Source: CAUZWH01 sp965224275 (GTDB lineage: Bacteria > Pseudomonadota > Alphaproteobacteria > SHVV01). Taken from it: a DNA stretch of 64,000 bases. The stretch spans positions 62,001 to 126,000 of the forward strand of contig CBDCYR010000006.1 of assembly GCA_965224275.1 (NCBI GenBank), in the 5' to 3' direction. The notes under the pieces were generated by a model, which was not told where the DNA came from, made no database searches, and was given only the letters and a program-made list of their open reading frames with translations. How positions within the stretch are numbered: the first letter of the stretch is position 1; every line of letters begins with the position of its first letter. The translations under genes were made by a program, and so were the position numbers. Of the stretch, positions 53,099-62,490 are shown piece by piece.

Positions 53099-53419
53099 AT
53101 GACGGTTACCCACATTACCGACGATTCGTTCGAGCAATCCGTTGTCAATGCCGCGGTTCCGGTCGTCGTTGATTATTGGGCAGAGTGGTGCGCACCCTGC
53201 CGCCAGATTGCGCCCGCGTTAGAGGAAATTGCGGCCGAGTTGGAAGGGCGGGTAACAATCGCCAAAATGAACGTGGATGAAAACCCGCAAACACCGAGTA
53301 AATTCGGCGTGCGTGGAATCCCGACGTTGATGCTCTTTAAGGGTGGCGAGGTTGCCTCGACGAAGATTGGTGCGCTTCCCAAAGGCAAAATCAAAGAATG
53401 GATTGAATCGGCGATCTAA
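53099..53419 (+). CDS. trxA: Thioredoxin
   Basis: A 106-residue thioredoxin with the redox centre AEWCAPCRQIAPALEEIA and the cis-proline RGIPTLMLFKGGEV. It reduces cytoplasmic disulfides and feeds ribonucleotide reductase. GGAGAG precedes the ATG. The 118-base upstream gap holds a TTGGCT-TTT-AGCCAA hairpin at 53065-53079. Confidence 0.96.
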   Translation: MTVTHITDDSFEQSVVNAAVPVVVDYWAEWCAPCRQIAPALEEIAAELEGRVTIAKMNVDENPQTPSKFGVRGIPTLMLFKGGEVASTKIGALPKGKIKEWIESAI

Positions 53420-53443
53420 CCGCCACCCTTTCCATAACGATTC

Positions 53444-53475
53444 AGCCCATTCCCGCGTCTTTGCAGGGATGGGCT
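53444..53475. terminator. Possible hairpin terminator between trxA and folC
   Basis: AGCCCAT(T)CCC at 53444-53454 pairs with GGGATGGGCT at 53466-53475, making a stem of ten pairs with one bulge. It lies between convergent genes. No T run follows, so its activity as a terminator is uncertain. Confidence 0.4.
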
Positions 53476-53569
53476 ATCTGATTGAAGGCCCAGCTGTCGA
53501 TCTCACGTTCGCGCTAAGGGGCAGCCGCGAGGCGGTCATTCAATTACCTGTGTTCGCACCTGTTTTCGG

Positions 53570-54922
53570 TTATCCGACGCCGATCAGTTGGGGCGCTAGA
53601 TAGAGCGATCCGGTGATCAGGATGCGCGGTGCCCGTTCGCTGCGATCGAAGGGACGGCGTTCGACGGCGAGGCTGCGGAGCGCGTCGGCGACGGAAGCGG
53701 TGGCCTTCACAGGCACGCCCAGTGTGACGATGGTCGCTGCCAGCGCCTGTGGCGATCGACCGGCCGGATTGCCAGGAATCGGAACGGTCGCGATTGCGGT
53801 TGCCAGTCGCGATAACGGAGTCAGAAAGGCTTTTGGGTTCTTTGTTTCGATCATCCCCACGACAATGAATAGAGGCCGAGGGTCCGTGGTTTGCCACTCC
53901 TTCAACGTCGAACTCAGAACTCTCGCGGCGGCCGGATTGTGGCCGCCGTCGAACCAGATCTCCATGTCGTCGGGCAGGCGTTGATCGATGGTGTGGGGGC
54001 GAATGCGTTGCAGCCGGCCTGGCCAGCTGGCGGCTTGTAGCCCGGCGGCGATGGTACCGGGATCCACCTGAAACTCATCGAGCAGCGACAAGCACACCAC
54101 CGCCTGGGCTGCGTTGTCGTATTGATGGGCGCCCCGCAGTACGGGCTTCGGTAACTCCTGGCGGTTGCCCTTGAAGCGAAGATCGAAGCCGGATTCACGG
54201 CGATCGACCGACCAGTCGAAGCGCGTGGGTCGATGGCGTGGCGCCAGGCCCTGGGCAACGAGCGGGACGCCGATCTTGCGGGCATGCGCGTCAATCACAT
54301 CGCGCACCCGTTTCGGTTGTCGGGCGACGACCACGGGCGCACCCGCCTTCAAAATCCCCGCTTTCTCCCGCGCGATCTTAGCCAGCGTATCGCCGAGGAA
54401 AGCATGGTGATCGTGGCTAATCGGCGTGATCGCCGTCAGCCGCGGTTTGGCAATGACATTGGTTGAATCGAAGCGCCCGCCGAGGCCAACTTCCACCAGA
54501 GTTACGTCTGCCGGTTCGCGACTGAATGCGAGAAACGCGGCGGCGGTGGTGATCTCGAAGAAAGTAATAGGATCGCCGGCGTTGACCTGCTCGCACTCGT
54601 CCAACAGGGCCAGCAATCTCGGTGCGCTGATCTCACCATCGACCAGTCGAATGCGCTCGGCGAAGTCGACGAGATGGGGCGAGGTGTAGGCCTGAACCCG
54701 ATAACCCGCGGCCAACAACATGGCGCGCAAAAACGCTATTACCGAGCCCTTGCCGTTGGTACCGGCAACATGGATAACCGGCGCTAGCCGGCGTTCGGGG
54801 TTGCCGAGTTTAGCGAGCAAGCGCTGCGTTCGCCCCAGCGTGAGATCGATCGATTTTGGGTGGAGGCGCGTGAGGCGATCTAGAACCAGCGCGGTATCAG
54901 TCGGCGGCACGGCGTTGCTCAT
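53570..54922 (-). CDS. folC: Bifunctional folylpolyglutamate/dihydrofolate synthase
   Basis: A 450-residue Mur-ligase-like enzyme that adds glutamate to dihydropteroate and to folates. Visible are the ATP loop IHVAGTNGKGSVIAFL near residue 50, TSPHLVDFAERIR, EVGLGGRFDSTNVI and ISHDHHAFLGDTLAKIAREKAGIL, all diagnostic. The start ATG 54922 is 17 bases after the trpA stop, leaving no room for accD, which often lies between them in related bacteria. Confidence 0.95.
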   Translation of the reverse strand: MSNAVPPTDTALVLDRLTRLHPKSIDLTLGRTQRLLAKLGNPERRLAPVIHVAGTNGKGSVIAFLRAMLLAAGYRVQAYTSPHLVDFAERIRLVDGEISAPRLLALLDECEQVNAGDPITFFEITTAAAFLAFSREPADVTLVEVGLGGRFDSTNVIAKPRLTAITPISHDHHAFLGDTLAKIAREKAGILKAGAPVVVARQPKRVRDVIDAHARKIGVPLVAQGLAPRHRPTRFDWSVDRRESGFDLRFKGNRQELPKPVLRGAHQYDNAAQAVVCLSLLDEFQVDPGTIAAGLQAASWPGRLQRIRPHTIDQRLPDDMEIWFDGGHNPAAARVLSSTLKEWQTTDPRPLFIVVGMIETKNPKAFLTPLSRLATAIATVPIPGNPAGRSPQALAATIVTLGVPVKATASVADALRSLAVERRPFDRSERAPRILITGSLYLAPQLIGVG

Positions 54923-54938
54923 CAGCTAAGGTGGTCGA

Positions 54939-55766
54939 TCAAGCGCGCGCCCGATGGACCCCGTCGGCGAGCTCGCCGACAAGATCGAGCACGCCGTTCA
55001 CCAGGCCTGGTTGAGGTTGGCCGTCGTCCGACAAGCTCAGGGCAACCTGGTTCACCAATGCCGAGCCAACCACCACGGCATCCGCCACGCGGCCGATTGC
55101 CGCCGCCTGGGCGGGCTCGCGAATGCCGAACCCGACCGCGATCGGAAGTTCGGTGTGCGCACGCAGCCGCGCCACTTCCTTACCGACGAAATCGGGATCT
55201 GCTGCGGCGGCGCCGGTGATCCCGGTAATCGATACGTAATACACGAAGCCCGACGAAACACGCAGCAGCACCGGCAGTCGATTGTTATCGGTGGTGGGCG
55301 TTGCCAGCCGGACAAAGTCCAATCCCGCGGCCTGTGCCGGGTCGCACAGCTCGGCATCCTCTTCCGGAGGGAGGTCGACGACAATAAGGCCATCGATGCC
55401 GACACGCAGGGCTTCGGCAAGGAAGGACTCGACCCCGAAAATGTAAATTGGGTTGAAGTAACCCATCAGAATCAGAGGGGTATGGTCGTCGATCTCACGA
55501 AACCGGCCGACCATCTCGAGAGTCTTGGAGAGTGTAATTCCTGCATCGAGGGCCCGCAGATTGCCGAGCTGGATAGTCGGACCGTCCGCCATCGGGTCGC
55601 TAAACGGCATGCCGAGCTCGATGATATCGGCGCCGGCGTCAGGCAACCCTTTGAGAATTTCAAACGACATTTCGAGGGTCGGATCACCGGCGGTAACGAA
55701 CGTGACGAAACCGGCCCGGTTGGCCAGTTTGAGCTCGGCGAACCTGGTGGCGATGCGGGTTGTCAT
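54939..55766 (-). CDS. trpA: Tryptophan synthase alpha chain
   Basis: A 275-residue TIM barrel that cleaves indole-3-glycerol phosphate and channels indole to TrpB. FVTAGDPTLE, the catalytic Glu in DIIELGMPFSDPMADGPTIQ and Asp in the same stretch, GVESFLAEA, and GFGIREPAQAAAI are conserved. It follows trpB by 12 bases. Confidence 0.97.
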   Translation of the reverse strand: MTTRIATRFAELKLANRAGFVTFVTAGDPTLEMSFEILKGLPDAGADIIELGMPFSDPMADGPTIQLGNLRALDAGITLSKTLEMVGRFREIDDHTPLILMGYFNPIYIFGVESFLAEALRVGIDGLIVVDLPPEEDAELCDPAQAAGLDFVRLATPTTDNNRLPVLLRVSSGFVYYVSITGITGAAAADPDFVGKEVARLRAHTELPIAVGFGIREPAQAAAIGRVADAVVVGSALVNQVALSLSDDGQPQPGLVNGVLDLVGELADGVHRARA

Positions 55767-55778
55767 CGGGGTTCCAGC

Positions 55779-56990
55779 CTACAAGGTAACGCCGAGCGCC
55801 TTTGCGACGGTGAAGATATCCTTGTCGCCACGGCCGCACATGTTCATCAGCACGATGTGATCCTTGGGCAAGTCGCCGGCGATGCGCCCGACATGCGCCA
55901 GGGCGTGGCTCGGTTCGAGCGCGGGTATGATTCCTTCCAGCTTGGAGCACAGTTGGAAGGCCTGCAGGGCTTCCTCGTCGGTCGCCGATACGTATTTCAC
56001 GCGACCAGAATCGTTCAGCCAGGCGTGCTCGGGCCCGATACCCGGATAATCGAGCCCCGCCGAGATGGAATGCGCTTCGTTGATCTGGCCGTCTTCGGTT
56101 TGCAGCAGATAGGTTCGGTTGCCGTGCAGCACACCGGGCTTGCCAGCGGATAACGAGGCTGCATGTTCGCCGGTTTCGATGCCATGGCCGGCGGCTTCGA
56201 CACCAACGATCTCGACCCCCTCCTCGTCGAGAAACGGATGGAACAGCCCGATTGCGTTCGAGCCGCCGCCGATGCAGGCGACCAACGTATCCGGCAGCCG
56301 GCCCTCACGGTCCATCATTTGTTCACGTGCTTCGCGGCCGATCACGGATTGAAAATCGCGCACCATTTCTGGATAGGGGTGGGGGCCGGCGACGGTGCCG
56401 ATGATGTAGAACGTGTCCTCTACATTGGTCACCCAGTCGCGCAGTGCTTCGTTCATGGCATCTTTGAGGGTCCGCGACCCAGACACCACCGGTCGCACAT
56501 CGGCGCCAAGAAGCTTCATCCGGAATACGTTTGGCGCCTGTCGCTCGATGTCGGTTTCGCCCATATAGACCACGCAGGGAAGATCGAACAGCGCCGCGAC
56601 CGTTGCCGCTGCGACGCCGTGCTGACCGGCCCCAGTTTCAGCGATGATACGGCGCTTGCCCATGCGCCGTGCCAGCAGCACCTGGCCGATGCAGTTATTG
56701 ATCTTGTGCGCACCGGTGTGGTTGAGCTCGTCGCGCTTGAAATAAATCTTCGCGCCGCCGAAGTGCTCGGTGAGCCGTGTGGCGAAGTAGAGCGGGCTTG
56801 GCCGGCCGATATAGTCGCGAAAGTAGTAGTCCATATCGGCGGCGAAGGCGGGGTCTGCCTTGGCATCGTCATAGGCGCGTTCGAGCTCAAGGATCAAGGG
56901 CATCAAGGTCTCGGCGACGAAGCGTCCGCCATAGATTCCGAAGTGGCCGCTCTCATCGGGACCCGTGCGGAAACTGTTCACCTGTGTCAT
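55779..56990 (-). CDS. trpB: Tryptophan synthase beta chain
   Basis: A 403-residue pyridoxal-phosphate enzyme that condenses indole with serine. The PLP lysine is in LNHTGAHKINNC, the phosphate-binding loop is CIGGGSNAIGLFHPF, and GRPSPLYFA and AETGAGQHGVAAAT are family marks. ATG 56990 is chosen because a GGAGCAGG stretch lies upstream; a TTG at 57008 overlapping trpF is the alternative. Confidence 0.97.
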   Translation of the reverse strand: MTQVNSFRTGPDESGHFGIYGGRFVAETLMPLILELERAYDDAKADPAFAADMDYYFRDYIGRPSPLYFATRLTEHFGGAKIYFKRDELNHTGAHKINNCIGQVLLARRMGKRRIIAETGAGQHGVAAATVAALFDLPCVVYMGETDIERQAPNVFRMKLLGADVRPVVSGSRTLKDAMNEALRDWVTNVEDTFYIIGTVAGPHPYPEMVRDFQSVIGREAREQMMDREGRLPDTLVACIGGGSNAIGLFHPFLDEEGVEIVGVEAAGHGIETGEHAASLSAGKPGVLHGNRTYLLQTEDGQINEAHSISAGLDYPGIGPEHAWLNDSGRVKYVSATDEEALQAFQLCSKLEGIIPALEPSHALAHVGRIAGDLPKDHIVLMNMCGRGDKDIFTVAKALGVTL

Positions 56991-57004
56991 CACCGCCTGC
57001 TCCG

Positions 57005-57652
57005 TCAATGTGCTTGGACGCGCGCAAGAAAGGCGCGCACGAGGTCTAGATTCTTTGCGCCGGGGGCGCTTTCAACGCCGGACGATACATCAACCTCTTT
57101 TGCCCCGCTGATGGTGATGGCGGCATCGACATTTTCGGGATCGAGCCCGCCCGAAAGCATCCATGGGCAAGCCCAGGAGCGGCCCTCCAGCATGTGCCAA
57201 TCGAACGTGACACGGTTTCCGCCAGGCATCGCGCCAGCCATCGATTTGGGTGCCTTGCCGTCGAACATCAGTTTGTCGGCGGTCTTGGCGAAGTCCCCGG
57301 CTGTTTCGAGATCGGCGGCATCTGAAACTTTGATCGCTTTCATGACGGCAATTTGGAAACGCTCGCGGACTTGTGCCAGACGCGCGGCGCTCTCGGAACC
57401 GTGAAGCTGGAGCAGATCGAGCGACGCCGCCGCCAGGACTTCAGCAAGAAGCTCATCATCGGGGTCGACAAAGACACCAACCCTGGTGACGCTGGTTCCG
57501 GCTGCGGCGGCAAGCTTGCCGGCTTGCGCTGCCGTGACCGCACGCGGCGATCGCGGGTAGAACACAAAGCCGACCGAATCGGCGCCATTTTCAATCGCGC
57601 ATTCGAGGGTGGGCACATCACGAATGCCACAAATTTTCGCGCCCACAGTCAT
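57005..57652 (-). CDS. trpF: Phosphoribosylanthranilate isomerase
   Basis: A 215-residue TIM barrel for the third tryptophan step. The catalytic cysteine is in KICGIRD and the Asp in KLMFDGKAP; WMLSGGLDPENV binds the phosphate. It lies 14 bases before trpB and 27 after pyrF on the same strand. Confidence 0.95.
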   Translation of the reverse strand: MTVGAKICGIRDVPTLECAIENGADSVGFVFYPRSPRAVTAAQAGKLAAAAGTSVTRVGVFVDPDDELLAEVLAAASLDLLQLHGSESAARLAQVRERFQIAVMKAIKVSDAADLETAGDFAKTADKLMFDGKAPKSMAGAMPGGNRVTFDWHMLEGRSWACPWMLSGGLDPENVDAAITISGAKEVDVSSGVESAPGAKNLDLVRAFLARVQAH

Positions 57653-57679
57653 CTTCTGCTCATCACGGATTGGCTCAAC

Positions 57680-58435
57680 TCACGCCGCTGCCGCGGCGGC
57701 GATCTCAGCGATGATCGTGCGCGCTGCTGCTGCGGGGTCTGCGGCGGCCGTGATCGGCCGGCCCACAACGAGTGTGTCGGCGCCACTCGCAATAGCATCG
57801 CCCGGTGTACGAACTCGCTTCTGGTCGGCGCTCGCGGCACCGGCAGGACGGATTCCCGCCACCACCAGTTTGAAGTCGGCGCCGCATTGTGCTCTCAACC
57901 TCTCAATTTCCATCGGCGAGCAGACCACGCCGTCGGCTCCGCTTTGTTGGGCCAGATCCGCGAGTCGGCTAACGACATCACCAACGTCGCCTGAGAATCC
58001 AATCTGCACGAGATCATCGTTGTCGAGGCTGGTGAGCGCGGTTACCGCGGCAATCAGCGGCGGATCATCGCTCTGTTGGGCTGCATCAACCGCAGCTTTC
58101 AACATGTCGGACCCGCCCGAGGCGTGCACCGTTAGGATGACTGGTTTGAGCGGCAAGACTGCGCGGACCGCGCCAGAGACCGTGTTGGGAATATCGTGAA
58201 ATTTGAGATCCAGGAACAGGGGCAGGCCGAGTTCCGCGACGCTACGCACCCCTTGCGGACCATTGGCCGTATAAAATTCCTTGCCGAGTTTGAGGCCACC
58301 AACAACGCCCGTGACCAATGCCGCCGCTCGCAAGGCGCCGGCTAGGCTCGCGTTATCGACGGCGCAAAACAGGCGATCCTTCGCCGCATCGGTTTGGCGC
58401 GCATCGACATCGTCGTGGTTGGCGAGCCCGCTCAT
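57680..58435 (-). CDS. pyrF: Orotidine 5'-phosphate decarboxylase
   Basis: A 251-residue enzyme for the last step of UMP synthesis. FCAVDNASLAGAL, the charged catalytic set in FLDLKFHDIPNTV, and the phosphate loop VVAGIRPAGAA are typical. ATG 58435 (MSGLANHDD) is used; a longer frame to 58552 would add a basic, non-conserved leader. Confidence 0.95.
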   Translation of the reverse strand: MSGLANHDDVDARQTDAAKDRLFCAVDNASLAGALRAAALVTGVVGGLKLGKEFYTANGPQGVRSVAELGLPLFLDLKFHDIPNTVSGAVRAVLPLKPVILTVHASGGSDMLKAAVDAAQQSDDPPLIAAVTALTSLDNDDLVQIGFSGDVGDVVSRLADLAQQSGADGVVCSPMEIERLRAQCGADFKLVVAGIRPAGAASADQKRVRTPGDAIASGADTLVVGRPITAAADPAAAARTIIAEIAAAAAA

Positions 58436-58596
58436 AATCGGATCCCTGGGTTGCCATCTTTTGCGGCGCTTGTATAGCAGAGGCGCATGAGGTGCCGAAG
58501 TGTTTTGCTGGAAGTTGGTGGGCGGGCGATCGCGGCGGTGGTTCGCCCACAATTCAGCACCCCTTCGCGGGCGCGGATGGGTGGCGAGATATCCGG

Positions 58597-58968
58597 TTAA
58601 CCGACCGCCATGGTGTCGTTCGCGACTCGGTTACGTTCGACAGAAGGCACCGACGCCCGCTCCGCCGGGACGGCGTTTTCGGCGCGTATTGCGTGGAGTT
58701 CGCTCTCAACTTGGGCGAGGTATCGCCTGGTGCGGCGGAAGTCGCGCCGGGTGCGGTACCCAGAAACCCACATCACCAGATAGCCAGCAATCAGGCCGAT
58801 CGCGGCGGCGCCAAACACCATTAGGTAAAGCGGCAGGGCGAAGGTAAAAGGCAGCGGGTCGATGCTGACCACCACATTGCCGCGATTGGCAATCGCGAAC
58901 AATGCAAGGATCACCGCCACAGGGGGAATGAGGGTCCAAGCCAGGACACGTCGAACCGGAGATGCCAT
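58597..58968 (-). CDS. LapA/DUF1049-domain membrane protein
   Basis: A 123-residue inner-membrane protein with two helices (LIPPVAVILALFAIANRG and PLYLMVFGAAAIGLIAGYLVMW) and a charged, coiled-coil-prone C-terminal tail, the LapA layout. LapA works with LapB to control LpxC turnover in enterobacteria; no LapB gene is in the window. Its start codon sits in the first unit of a 19-base tandem repeat. ihfB lies upstream. Confidence 0.8.
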   Translation of the reverse strand: MASPVRRVLAWTLIPPVAVILALFAIANRGNVVVSIDPLPFTFALPLYLMVFGAAAIGLIAGYLVMWVSGYRTRRDFRRTRRYLAQVESELHAIRAENAVPAERASVPSVERNRVANDTMAVG

Positions 58969-59022
58969 CGGTTCTTCGTTAAGCCATCCGTTCTTCGTTA
59001 AGCTATCTGTTTTTGGTTAAAG
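58966..59022. repeat. Three tandem 19-base repeats spanning the lapA start
   Basis: Units at 58966-58984, 58985-59003 and 59004-59022; the first two are identical but for one base, the third is degraded. On the coding strand each good unit ends ...GAAGAAC(G/C)GATG, so both the ribosome-binding region and the start codon are duplicated. The upstream copy starts a mini-frame, ATG GCT TAA. Confidence 0.75.
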
Positions 59023-59078
59023 AGTGTTGCAATCCGGCGTCGTAATCGAGGTTGATCAGCCAAGTCTTTCGCGTCCGG

Positions 59079-59378
59079 CTATTCCTGGATAGTTCCCGCC
59101 AGTCGATTTAGGCTCTCGCGAAGCTCTTTCCCGGTTTTGAAGAACGGAATGTGCTTCTCGGAAACCTGGACCGATTCTCCGGTTCGCGGGTTGCGTGCGG
59201 TCCGCGCCGGCCGCTGCTTTACGGAGAATGCGCCAAAGCCTCGCAACTCGACGCGTTGGCCCCGCGCGAGGGCCGCTGAAATCTCATCGAATATTGTCGT
59301 GACGATGCGCTCGATATCGCGCTGATACAGGTGTGGGTTGCGCTCTGCAAGGCGCACAATTAACTCTGACTTGACCAT
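59079..59378 (-). CDS. ihfB: Integration host factor beta subunit
   Basis: A 99-residue DNA-bending protein of the HU/IHF family. MVKSELIVRLAERNPHLYQRDIERIV, ELRGFGAFSVKQRPARTARNPRTGE (DNA-binding arm) and VSEKHIPFFKTGKELRE match IhfB rather than HU. It acts with IhfA in transcription, recombination and nucleoid structure. Its place between sppA and lapA in the rpsA cluster is usual. Confidence 0.94.
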   Translation of the reverse strand: MVKSELIVRLAERNPHLYQRDIERIVTTIFDEISAALARGQRVELRGFGAFSVKQRPARTARNPRTGESVQVSEKHIPFFKTGKELRESLNRLAGTIQE

Positions 59379-59437
59379 GATGAACCTGTTCGCCCCGGGG
59401 CGAAAATCGCCACATTACCGACTTGCCAAGCGTTATT

Positions 59438-60349
59438 TCACAAATCAGGGTGCCAGACCGATACCAAGCCGTCAAGTGTAAGTCGTTCAGAAGACACCAT
59501 TTTTTCAGCTAGACCTAACAATCGGCCGAGCAGTCCTGGGCGACTGTCGCGATCGAATACGTCGCGTAAGGGAAGCTCCTTGGAAATGTCGTGATGGCTC
59601 TCCAGCCAGTCGCGGGCCTCGCCTGATGCTCCAATCGCATCGATCAAGCGCGCCTTCAGTGCCTGGCGACCGGTATAAACCCGGCCGTCGCCCAAAACAC
59701 GGGCGTCCTCAATGGCGAGGTGGCGGCGCTCAGCGACGATTTCGATAAACCAGCGGTAGCTGTCATCAACCATCGATTGCACGACCGCCCGCCCGGTCTC
59801 GGTCATGGGCTGAAAAGGTGATGGCGTGCTCTTGAACTCACCGCTTTTCACGGTATCGGTGCCAACCCCGATTTTGTCGAGCAATCGCGAGAATTCAGCC
59901 GTCTCCAGCAACACGCCGATCGATCCAGTGATGGATGTTGCGCGTGCAAAAATACGTTCCGATGCCAGGGCAACGAGGTAGCCGGCGGAAGTTCCGAGGG
60001 TTCCAATCACCGCGACCACGGGTTTCTCGCCCGCGATCCTACGTAGATCGAGAAACAGCTCTTCGCCGCCATAAGTCGTGCCACCGGGGCTGTCGATATA
60101 GACAATGAGTGCCCGAGCCCGCTCGTTATCGGCAAGTTCTCTGAGGCTCTCCTGTCGGTATCGGTCCTCGGTGATGATGCCGCGTATCTCGAGCCAGGCG
60201 ACGTGGTCGCCGGCGATTCGATCACCCACCTGCTCGCGCACCAGTAGGAACAACAAACCAGCGATCGTTACGATGGCAAGAGTTCGCCAGGCGGTGATGC
60301 GTCGCTTGAGGCGACGTCGATCAACGATTTGATCGGGATCAATCGACAT
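59438..60349 (-). CDS. sppA: Signal peptide peptidase SppA, short form
   Basis: A 303-residue membrane-bound serine protease of family S49 that degrades cleaved signal peptides. One N-terminal membrane segment (TLAIVTIAGLLFLLV) precedes the domain; the nucleophile Ser is in GTLGTSAGYLVALAS and the general-base Lys in the VYTGRQALKARLID region or nearby. YIDSPGGTTYGGEELF and SITGSIGVL are family marks. It is a single-domain type, half the size of the E. coli protein. Confidence 0.9.
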   Translation of the reverse strand: MSIDPDQIVDRRRLKRRITAWRTLAIVTIAGLLFLLVREQVGDRIAGDHVAWLEIRGIITEDRYRQESLRELADNERARALIVYIDSPGGTTYGGEELFLDLRRIAGEKPVVAVIGTLGTSAGYLVALASERIFARATSITGSIGVLLETAEFSRLLDKIGVGTDTVKSGEFKSTPSPFQPMTETGRAVVQSMVDDSYRWFIEIVAERRHLAIEDARVLGDGRVYTGRQALKARLIDAIGASGEARDWLESHHDISKELPLRDVFDRDSRPGLLGRLLGLAEKMVSSERLTLDGLVSVWHPDL

Positions 60350-60396
60350 TCAGCCGAACGTTCCCCAAGGTCCCACGCGGCGCGGGATCGGCGCGC

Positions 60397-62373
60397 CTAG
60401 CTCTCCTTGGGCTTGTCCTCTTCGGCATCGGCGTCGGTATCCGAATCTTGGGCGCTCTCGTCAGAAGAAGCCTCCGGTTCTGCGGGTTCTTCAGCCGGCG
60501 AATCAGCCGGTTCGTCGGCTTCGACATCGGTCGCCTCGGCGGTTTCCGGTTCGGCTTCATCTGCCGCGTCGGAAGCCGCGTCCTGATCGGAAGCCGCAGC
60601 ATCGGCGCTGCTGCCAGGCGCTTCGGCATCGTCAACGTCAGACGGATCGTCCCGATCCTTGGCGTCCTGTTCTTGCTGGGCAATGGCTGCGCCGAGGATA
60701 TCGCCCAGGCTGGCACCACTGTCGGTCGATCCATACTGAGCCATGGCAGCCTTCTCTTCGGCTACTTCAAGTGCCTTGATCGAGAGCGTCAGTTTGCGCG
60801 TATCGCGGTCGAACGAGCTGACCATCGCGTCTACTTTGTCGCCAACCGCAAATCGGTCTGGACGCTGCTCGGAACGCTCGCGTGCAAGATCAGCGCGGCG
60901 GATAAACCCGACCGGACCGTCGGCGACGGCAACCTCGATCCCATTGTCGCGGACGCCCGCGACGGTGCAGGTAACGGTGTCGCCCCGCTTGAGGCTTTCG
61001 ACCGCCTGATAGGGGTCTTCGCCGAGTTGCTTGATGCCGAGGCTAATACGCTCTTTTTCGATGTCGACGTCGAGCACTTTGGCCTTAACAATATCGCCCT
61101 TCGTGTACTCGGTAATAACCTCATCACCGGCGCGGTTCCAATCGAGATCGGAGAGGTGAACCATGCCGTCGATCTCGCCTTCTAGACCGACAAACAGTCC
61201 GAACTCGGTGATGCTCTTAATCTCGCCTTCGACTTCGGCACCCACTGGATGGGTATCGAGAAATGCCGTCCACGGATTGTCGGAGATTTGTTTGAGGCCG
61301 AGGCTGATCCTGCGTTTGACCGGATCGACGTCCAGCACCATGACTTCGACTTGCTGACTGGTCGAGACGATTTTTCCGGGATGAACGTTCTTCTTCGTCC
61401 AACTCATTTCGGAAACATGCACCAGGCCCTCGACACCGGGCTCGAGTTCGACGAATGCACCATAGTCGGTGATGTTTGTTACGCGCCCGGAAAGCCGCGT
61501 GTCCACGGGGTATTTGGCCTCGACGCCTTCCCACGGATCGGCCTCGAGCTGCTTCATCCCAAGCGAGATGCGTTGGGTTTCCGGATTGACGCGAATAACC
61601 TGCACTTTGACCGTCTCGCCGATGTTCAGCACTTCGGTCGGATGATTGATGCGTCGCCAGGCGATATCGGTGACGTGAAGGAGACCGTCGATACCGCCGA
61701 GGTCGACGAATGCGCCATAGTCGGTGATGTTCTTGACGACCCCGTCCAGCACCTGACCTTCATGCAGGCTTAAGACCAGGCCGGTGCGGGCTTCGGCTCT
61801 GGTTTCCTCAAGAACTGCGCGCCGCGAGACAACAATATTGCCGCGCCGGCGGTCCATCTTGAGAATCTGAAACTCTTGCGGTGAACCCATGAGGGGACCG
61901 ATATCGCGCACCGGCCGGATATCGACCTGACTGCCTGGCAAGAAAGCGACGGCGCCTGACAGGTCGACGGTGAAACCGCCTTTGACACGGCCAAAGATAT
62001 TGCCTTGAACCCGCTCATTCTTTTCAAACGCCGCTTCGAGGACGACCCAGGCTTCCTCGCGGCGGGCTTTCTCTCGGCTTAGGCCGGCCTCGCCATGCAA
62101 ATTCTCAATACGTTCAAGGTAGACCTCGACCCGATCACCGATCTTGATTTCTGCCGATTGTCCAGGCGCTGCGAATTCCCGCAGTGCAACCCGTCCCTCC
62201 GCCTTGAGACCAACATCGATCACCGCCATGTCGTTTTCGATTGCGATGACCCAACCGGCCACCACCGTACCTTCCAGGTTTTCAGTGGCGCCGTAGGATT
62301 CCTCCAACAAGGCTGCGAAATCTTCTTTATCGGGGGCTACGTCGGTTTCATTGGCGACGGACGGTTCGCTCAT
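60397..62373 (-). CDS. rpsA: 30S ribosomal protein S1
   Basis: A 658-residue RNA-binding protein with six S1 domains (starts near residues 37, 122, 208, 293, 380 and 468, for example VVKNITDYGAFVDLGGIDGLLHVTDI). It helps recruit mRNA to the 30S subunit. A tail of roughly 100 residues after the last domain is almost entirely Asp, Glu, Ala and Ser (DDPSDVDDAEAPGSS onward), longer and more acidic than I expect for the family. ATG 62373 has AGGAG upstream; the frame to 62457 is not conserved. cmk is 117 bases upstream. Confidence 0.95.
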   Translation of the reverse strand: MSEPSVANETDVAPDKEDFAALLEESYGATENLEGTVVAGWVIAIENDMAVIDVGLKAEGRVALREFAAPGQSAEIKIGDRVEVYLERIENLHGEAGLSREKARREEAWVVLEAAFEKNERVQGNIFGRVKGGFTVDLSGAVAFLPGSQVDIRPVRDIGPLMGSPQEFQILKMDRRRGNIVVSRRAVLEETRAEARTGLVLSLHEGQVLDGVVKNITDYGAFVDLGGIDGLLHVTDIAWRRINHPTEVLNIGETVKVQVIRVNPETQRISLGMKQLEADPWEGVEAKYPVDTRLSGRVTNITDYGAFVELEPGVEGLVHVSEMSWTKKNVHPGKIVSTSQQVEVMVLDVDPVKRRISLGLKQISDNPWTAFLDTHPVGAEVEGEIKSITEFGLFVGLEGEIDGMVHLSDLDWNRAGDEVITEYTKGDIVKAKVLDVDIEKERISLGIKQLGEDPYQAVESLKRGDTVTCTVAGVRDNGIEVAVADGPVGFIRRADLARERSEQRPDRFAVGDKVDAMVSSFDRDTRKLTLSIKALEVAEEKAAMAQYGSTDSGASLGDILGAAIAQQEQDAKDRDDPSDVDDAEAPGSSADAAASDQDAASDAADEAEPETAEATDVEADEPADSPAEEPAEPEASSDESAQDSDTDADAEEDKPKES

Positions 62374-62490
62374 GTGGTCTCCTTGCGGGTCTTTCGTCGT
62401 TTTCGAGCCGCGCGCGTTCGTGTTCGCCCGAACTGTGCCGTGCCTCGGCATCCACACGCCGAAACACTGTCGTCACGCGCGGCCTTAAAC

